From positions 1 to 55,568 of the forward strand of contig JAGNEZ010000042.1 in NCBI GenBank assembly GCA_018003015.1: DNA of 55,568 bases, written 5' to 3'. A program made the position numbers and the translations under genes. Shown here one piece after another: positions 53,043 to 55,568 of the stretch. This stretch comes from Phycisphaerae bacterium. GTDB taxonomy: Bacteria; Planctomycetota; Phycisphaerae; UBA1845; PWPN01. The notes beneath the pieces were generated by a model. The model did not search any database. It saw nothing but the letters and a program-made list of their open reading frames with translations, and was not told the origin of the DNA. Every line of letters begins with the position of its first letter. Position 1 is the stretch's first letter.

Positions 53043-55138
53043 TTCGAGGCCCCTTCCAGTACCGAGACGAGATCGGGAACCACGTGCTCGACGTTGCCAA
53101 TGACGTAGTAATCGCACTGCTTGAGGATCGGTGCGTTGGGATCGTTGTTGACGGCGATGATCGTCTCGGTGTTGGCGACGCCGATCATGTGCTGGATGGC
53201 GCCGCTGATACCCAGGGCGATGTAGAGGCGGGGGCTGACGGCGGTGCCGGTCTGGCCGACTTGGCGGCCGCGTTCGGCGAAGCCGCGCTCGACGGCGGAG
53301 CGGGTGGCGCCCTCCTCGACGCGGGTGCCGAGCCGAGTTGCCAGGGCATCGCGGAGCGAGTCCAGGAGCTGGTGGTAGCTATCGCGGTTCTGGAGGCCGC
53401 GGCCGCCACTGACGATAACGTCGACGCCCAGGTCGACGCTCTCGGACGCGTACTCGGTCCTGAGGACGTCCATGCCGATATCCTCGGGGACGATCTCGAC
53501 GTCTTCCCGGACGACCTCGCCCGGGCGGTTGGGATCGCGGGGAAGCTGCATGGCGACGCCCGGGCGCATGGTGGCCATCTGGACGCGGGAGTCCTTGGTG
53601 CAGATGGTGGCCATGACGTTGCCGCCCAGGGCGGGCCGCGTCTGGAGCAGGATGGCGATCTCACCCTTGCGGGTGCGATCGCGGATATCGAGCGAGGTGC
53701 AGTCGGCCGTCAGGCCGCAGCGTAGGCGGTACGAGACCATGGGTGCCAGCACACGGCCGGCCGGGGTCGCCGCGAACAGCACGATCTGGGGCCAGTGCCG
53801 CTCGACGAGTGCCGAGACCGCCTTGCGGTAAGCCAGGGGGTCGAACTGTTCGAGTAGGTCGTGCTCGGCTAGGTAGACGCGGTCGGCCCCAGCCTCGAAC
53901 AGTTCATGTGCGAGCGGAGCGATGTTCGTGCCCACCAGGGCCACGCCGACCTTCTGTTCGAGCGATTCGGCGAGGTCGCGGGCCTTGCCCACGAGCTCGA
54001 AGGTGGCGGGAAGGAGCTTGCCCTGGCTGTGCTCGGCGACCACCCAGACCTCGCCCTGGTAGCTGGGCTGGAAGCTCCTCAGGCCCTCGATCAGCTCGTC
54101 CATCGACTTACCGGGCAGCCGGTCGGAGAGGTCGGAGGCGATTCTCTCGCGGGTCTCGTCGTCCATGTCGTAGAGGTCCTTGATGCCACGGGTCTCCATC
54201 GCATTGGAGAGCAGGCGGAAGCTCTCGACGTCGGCGGCGACGGCCTCGTAGGAGCGGTCGAACGGCGAGGGCCGCCTGCCGGGCAGCAGGTAGTGCCGGG
54301 CGCTGGAGCGCTGGGCGCCGTCGTGGCCGTCGCCCTGGCCCATGGACTCGACGATCACGCGGGCGAGATCGCGGACCTCGGTCAAGTGCTGGCACTTGCG
54401 GCTGGTCTTGCCCGGCGGGAACACGCGGGTGACCTGGGTCTTGGATCCCTTGCCGCCGATGAGGCTGGCCTTGACGTCGCTGGCGCCCCAGCGGGTGACC
54501 GGGACGCGACTGGCCCCCCGCGTGGCCGCGAAGCCCGCGTACAGCGGGTACTCGTACTTCGCCACGGTGAGCACGACGGGCAGCCCCCGGGCGGTGACCA
54601 CTTGGTTGCCGCCGCTGAGGATCCGGGTGAACTGGAACCGGCCGTCCCCGTACTCGGCGTGGGTCAGGTAGGGGATGCAGCCGATGCCGAGCTCCTCGGC
54701 GATCTGGGCCGGCACCTGGGCCGTGTCGCCGTCGACGGACTGCATTCCGGCCACGATGAAGTAGTCGCGGCTGCCCTGGAGGACCTCCGATTCGATCCGG
54801 CGGATAGCGAAGGCGAGAGGGTTGGCCGTCGCGACGGTATCGGCACCGCTCAGGGCGCGGTCGGTGAGCAGGATTGCCAGGTCCGCGCGACGACTCAGAG
54901 CATACCTGAGGATCTCCTCGGCCATCGGTGGCCCCATGGTGAGCACGATGACGCGGCCCTTCTCGTCGTTGCTCATTCGCTTCATGTGCGCGGCGAAGCC
55001 CAGCGCCTGGGCGTCGAGCTCATTGATGACGTTCTCGAGACGGCTGCGCACCAGGGTGCCTGTCTCCGGGTTGAACGCGTTGTCGGTGATCTGGGAGATG
55101 TCCGGAACCTGCTTGACGAGGACGATGTAATCACTCAT
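53039..55138 (-). CDS. Fused electron transfer flavoprotein, beta plus alpha subunits
   Basis: The 699-residue chain joins an EtfB-like part (about 1-260; YIVLVKQVPDISQITDNAFN, LTMGPPMAEEILRYALSRRA, VAGMQSVDGDTAQVPAQIAE) to an EtfA-like part (about 360-699). The latter carries the FAD-binding VIVSGGRGLQNRD, VGQTGTAVSPRLYIALGISG and NNDPNAPILKQCDYYVIGN. A linker of ~100 residues lies between. Normal ETFs are two proteins; fusion forces a 1:1 ratio. Four-base coupling to the ETF-QO gene supports a dedicated pair. No acyl-CoA dehydrogenase is adjacent, so the electron donor is unknown. Confidence 0.93.
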   Translation of the reverse strand: MSDYIVLVKQVPDISQITDNAFNPETGTLVRSRLENVINELDAQALGFAAHMKRMSNDEKGRVIVLTMGPPMAEEILRYALSRRADLAILLTDRALSGADTVATANPLAFAIRRIESEVLQGSRDYFIVAGMQSVDGDTAQVPAQIAEELGIGCIPYLTHAEYGDGRFQFTRILSGGNQVVTARGLPVVLTVAKYEYPLYAGFAATRGASRVPVTRWGASDVKASLIGGKGSKTQVTRVFPPGKTSRKCQHLTEVRDLARVIVESMGQGDGHDGAQRSSARHYLLPGRRPSPFDRSYEAVAADVESFRLLSNAMETRGIKDLYDMDDETRERIASDLSDRLPGKSMDELIEGLRSFQPSYQGEVWVVAEHSQGKLLPATFELVGKARDLAESLEQKVGVALVGTNIAPLAHELFEAGADRVYLAEHDLLEQFDPLAYRKAVSALVERHWPQIVLFAATPAGRVLAPMVSYRLRCGLTADCTSLDIRDRTRKGEIAILLQTRPALGGNVMATICTKDSRVQMATMRPGVAMQLPRDPNRPGEVVREDVEIVPEDIGMDVLRTEYASESVDLGVDVIVSGGRGLQNRDSYHQLLDSLRDALATRLGTRVEEGATRSAVERGFAERGRQVGQTGTAVSPRLYIALGISGAIQHMIGVANTETIIAVNNDPNAPILKQCDYYVIGNVEHVVPDLVSVLEGASK

Positions 55139-55454
55139 GGGGCTGACCCAGCTCTCGAAACGTGATCTGAGCGCAGACTGAGCAACGCTCGCTGAATTCC
55201 GAGCACACGTCGCTCGGTATCCTGGTGTCTCTTAGGGGACACCCTGGAGAACAGAGGGGCGGGATCATGAACCACGGTGCTCTTCTCGCACCCCTGACCT
55301 GGTATTGAAACGGAGCGGCCGACCGAGGTCAACTGATAGACTGATAGGAAAACTGATTCCTCGAGGGGCGGCGTGGCCCCCGGGGGGGGCCAGGGCCAGC
55401 GCGCATAGATAGGTAAGCTGGGAGGTCTGGCGCGATCGATTGGCATCGTGTATA
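55139..55454. other. Intergenic stretch, no gene seen
   Basis: About 315 bp upstream of the EtfBA gene and of the plus-strand gene at 55512. It includes a GC-rich hairpin near 55375-55392 and no supported frame. Both promoters presumably lie here. Confidence 0.4.
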
Positions 55455-55502
55455 CCTTTCGCAAGTACGCCGTATGGAGCGGCGAGAGTCTCTTGCGAAA
55501 GG
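55455..55502. repeat. Perfect 11-bp inverted repeat over a ribosome-binding site
   Basis: CCTTTCGCAAG (55455-55465) and CTTGCGAAAGG (55492-55502) are exact inverted repeats 26 bases apart. The right arm contains most of the AAAGGAG Shine-Dalgarno of the gene starting at 55512, so the hairpin could hide the site. It could also be a protein-binding palindrome. Confidence 0.5.
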
Positions 55503-55511
55503 AGTCTGCCG

Positions 55512-55568
55512 ATGGCCGAGAGAAGACGGGGTGTGGATTCGAGTGTTGCGGTGTCGAGGCAATCGCCA
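55512..55568 (+). CDS. Start of a gene running out of the window
   Basis: AAAGGAG precedes an ATG and 19 codons (MAERRRGVDSSVAVSRQSP) remain open to the window edge. Too little is present to assign a product. Confidence 0.45.
   Translation, partial: MAERRRGVDSSVAVSRQSP

Noticed and set aside
51420-53108. Plus-strand open frame of ~562 codons opposite ETF-QO
   Set aside because: Composition is Gly/Ala/Val/Asp/Leu-monotonous and lacks motifs; the minus strand clearly encodes ETF-QO.
1-55568. CRISPR array or cas genes
   Set aside because: No regularly spaced direct repeats and no Cas-like protein were seen.

Overview
This high-GC window reads like a chromosome segment of a Planctomycetota-type bacterium, probably an uncultured Phycisphaerae or Pirellula relative. 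The placement is inferred from gene content: Hanks-type kinases, one fused to a sulfatase-modifying (FGE) domain and a DUF1080 domain, an FHA-GAF-SpoIIE phosphatase, secreted proteins with dockerin-like EF-hands or a PEP-CTERM-like tail, DUF5107-TPR, many glycosidase-like secreted proteins and a C2H2 zinc-finger protein. No rRNA, convincing tRNA, CRISPR array or intact prophage was seen. Genes are separated by many 300-700 bp spacers, and several spacers hold decayed gene fragments.

1-8.7 kb is a carbohydrate region. It holds a secreted protein with two CBM9/DOMON-like repeats (cut by the window edge), a LacI-family repressor with operator-like palindromes in front of it, an exported Pcm-type methyltransferase, and a same-strand run of GH5-like glycosidase, HpcH/HpaI aldolase, UROD-like protein and MFS transporter. 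9.3-16.6 kb holds a GMP-synthase-like ATP-pyrophosphatase without a glutaminase domain, a Ser/Thr kinase, and a three-gene phosphorelay operon: histidine kinase, Rcp1-like receiver, and a receiver fused to a DHp-like helix pair that has lost its histidine. A patch of small accessory genes follows. 16.9-21.3 kb carries DUF1294 and RRM proteins, two divergent DUF2294 genes around a strong terminator-bearing RNA candidate, and a HesB-like plus B12-radical-SAM gene pair.

21.5-34.9 kb has a 1004-residue secreted glycosidase-like protein, a PEP-CTERM-like protein, an FHA-GAF-SpoIIE phosphatase convergent with a 1585-residue transmembrane kinase, and a HEAT-repeat protein. 35-46 kb mixes secreted proteins (C_GCAxxG_C_C, glycosidase-like, DUF5107-TPR, metallophosphatase, nitrilase) with decayed genes: a cystathionine-synthase fragment, a PilZ gene with an in-frame amber codon, and an IS5 transposase remnant running into an M16-peptidase-like tail. 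46-51 kb holds DUF2284, a C2H2/AT-hook protein, a PLD-like nuclease, a truncated Orc1/Cdc6-like ATPase, two related tail-fibre-like secreted proteins and a dockerin-like protein. 51.4-55.1 kb is an electron-transfer operon: a fused EtfB-EtfA and an ETF:quinone oxidoreductase. The last bases start another gene whose ribosome-binding site lies in a perfect inverted repeat.

The most interesting candidates are the histidine-less DHp receiver protein, the multi-domain receptor kinase facing an FHA phosphatase, and the paired DUF2294 genes around a structured RNA. All functional statements come from motif recognition by eye; no database search was run.
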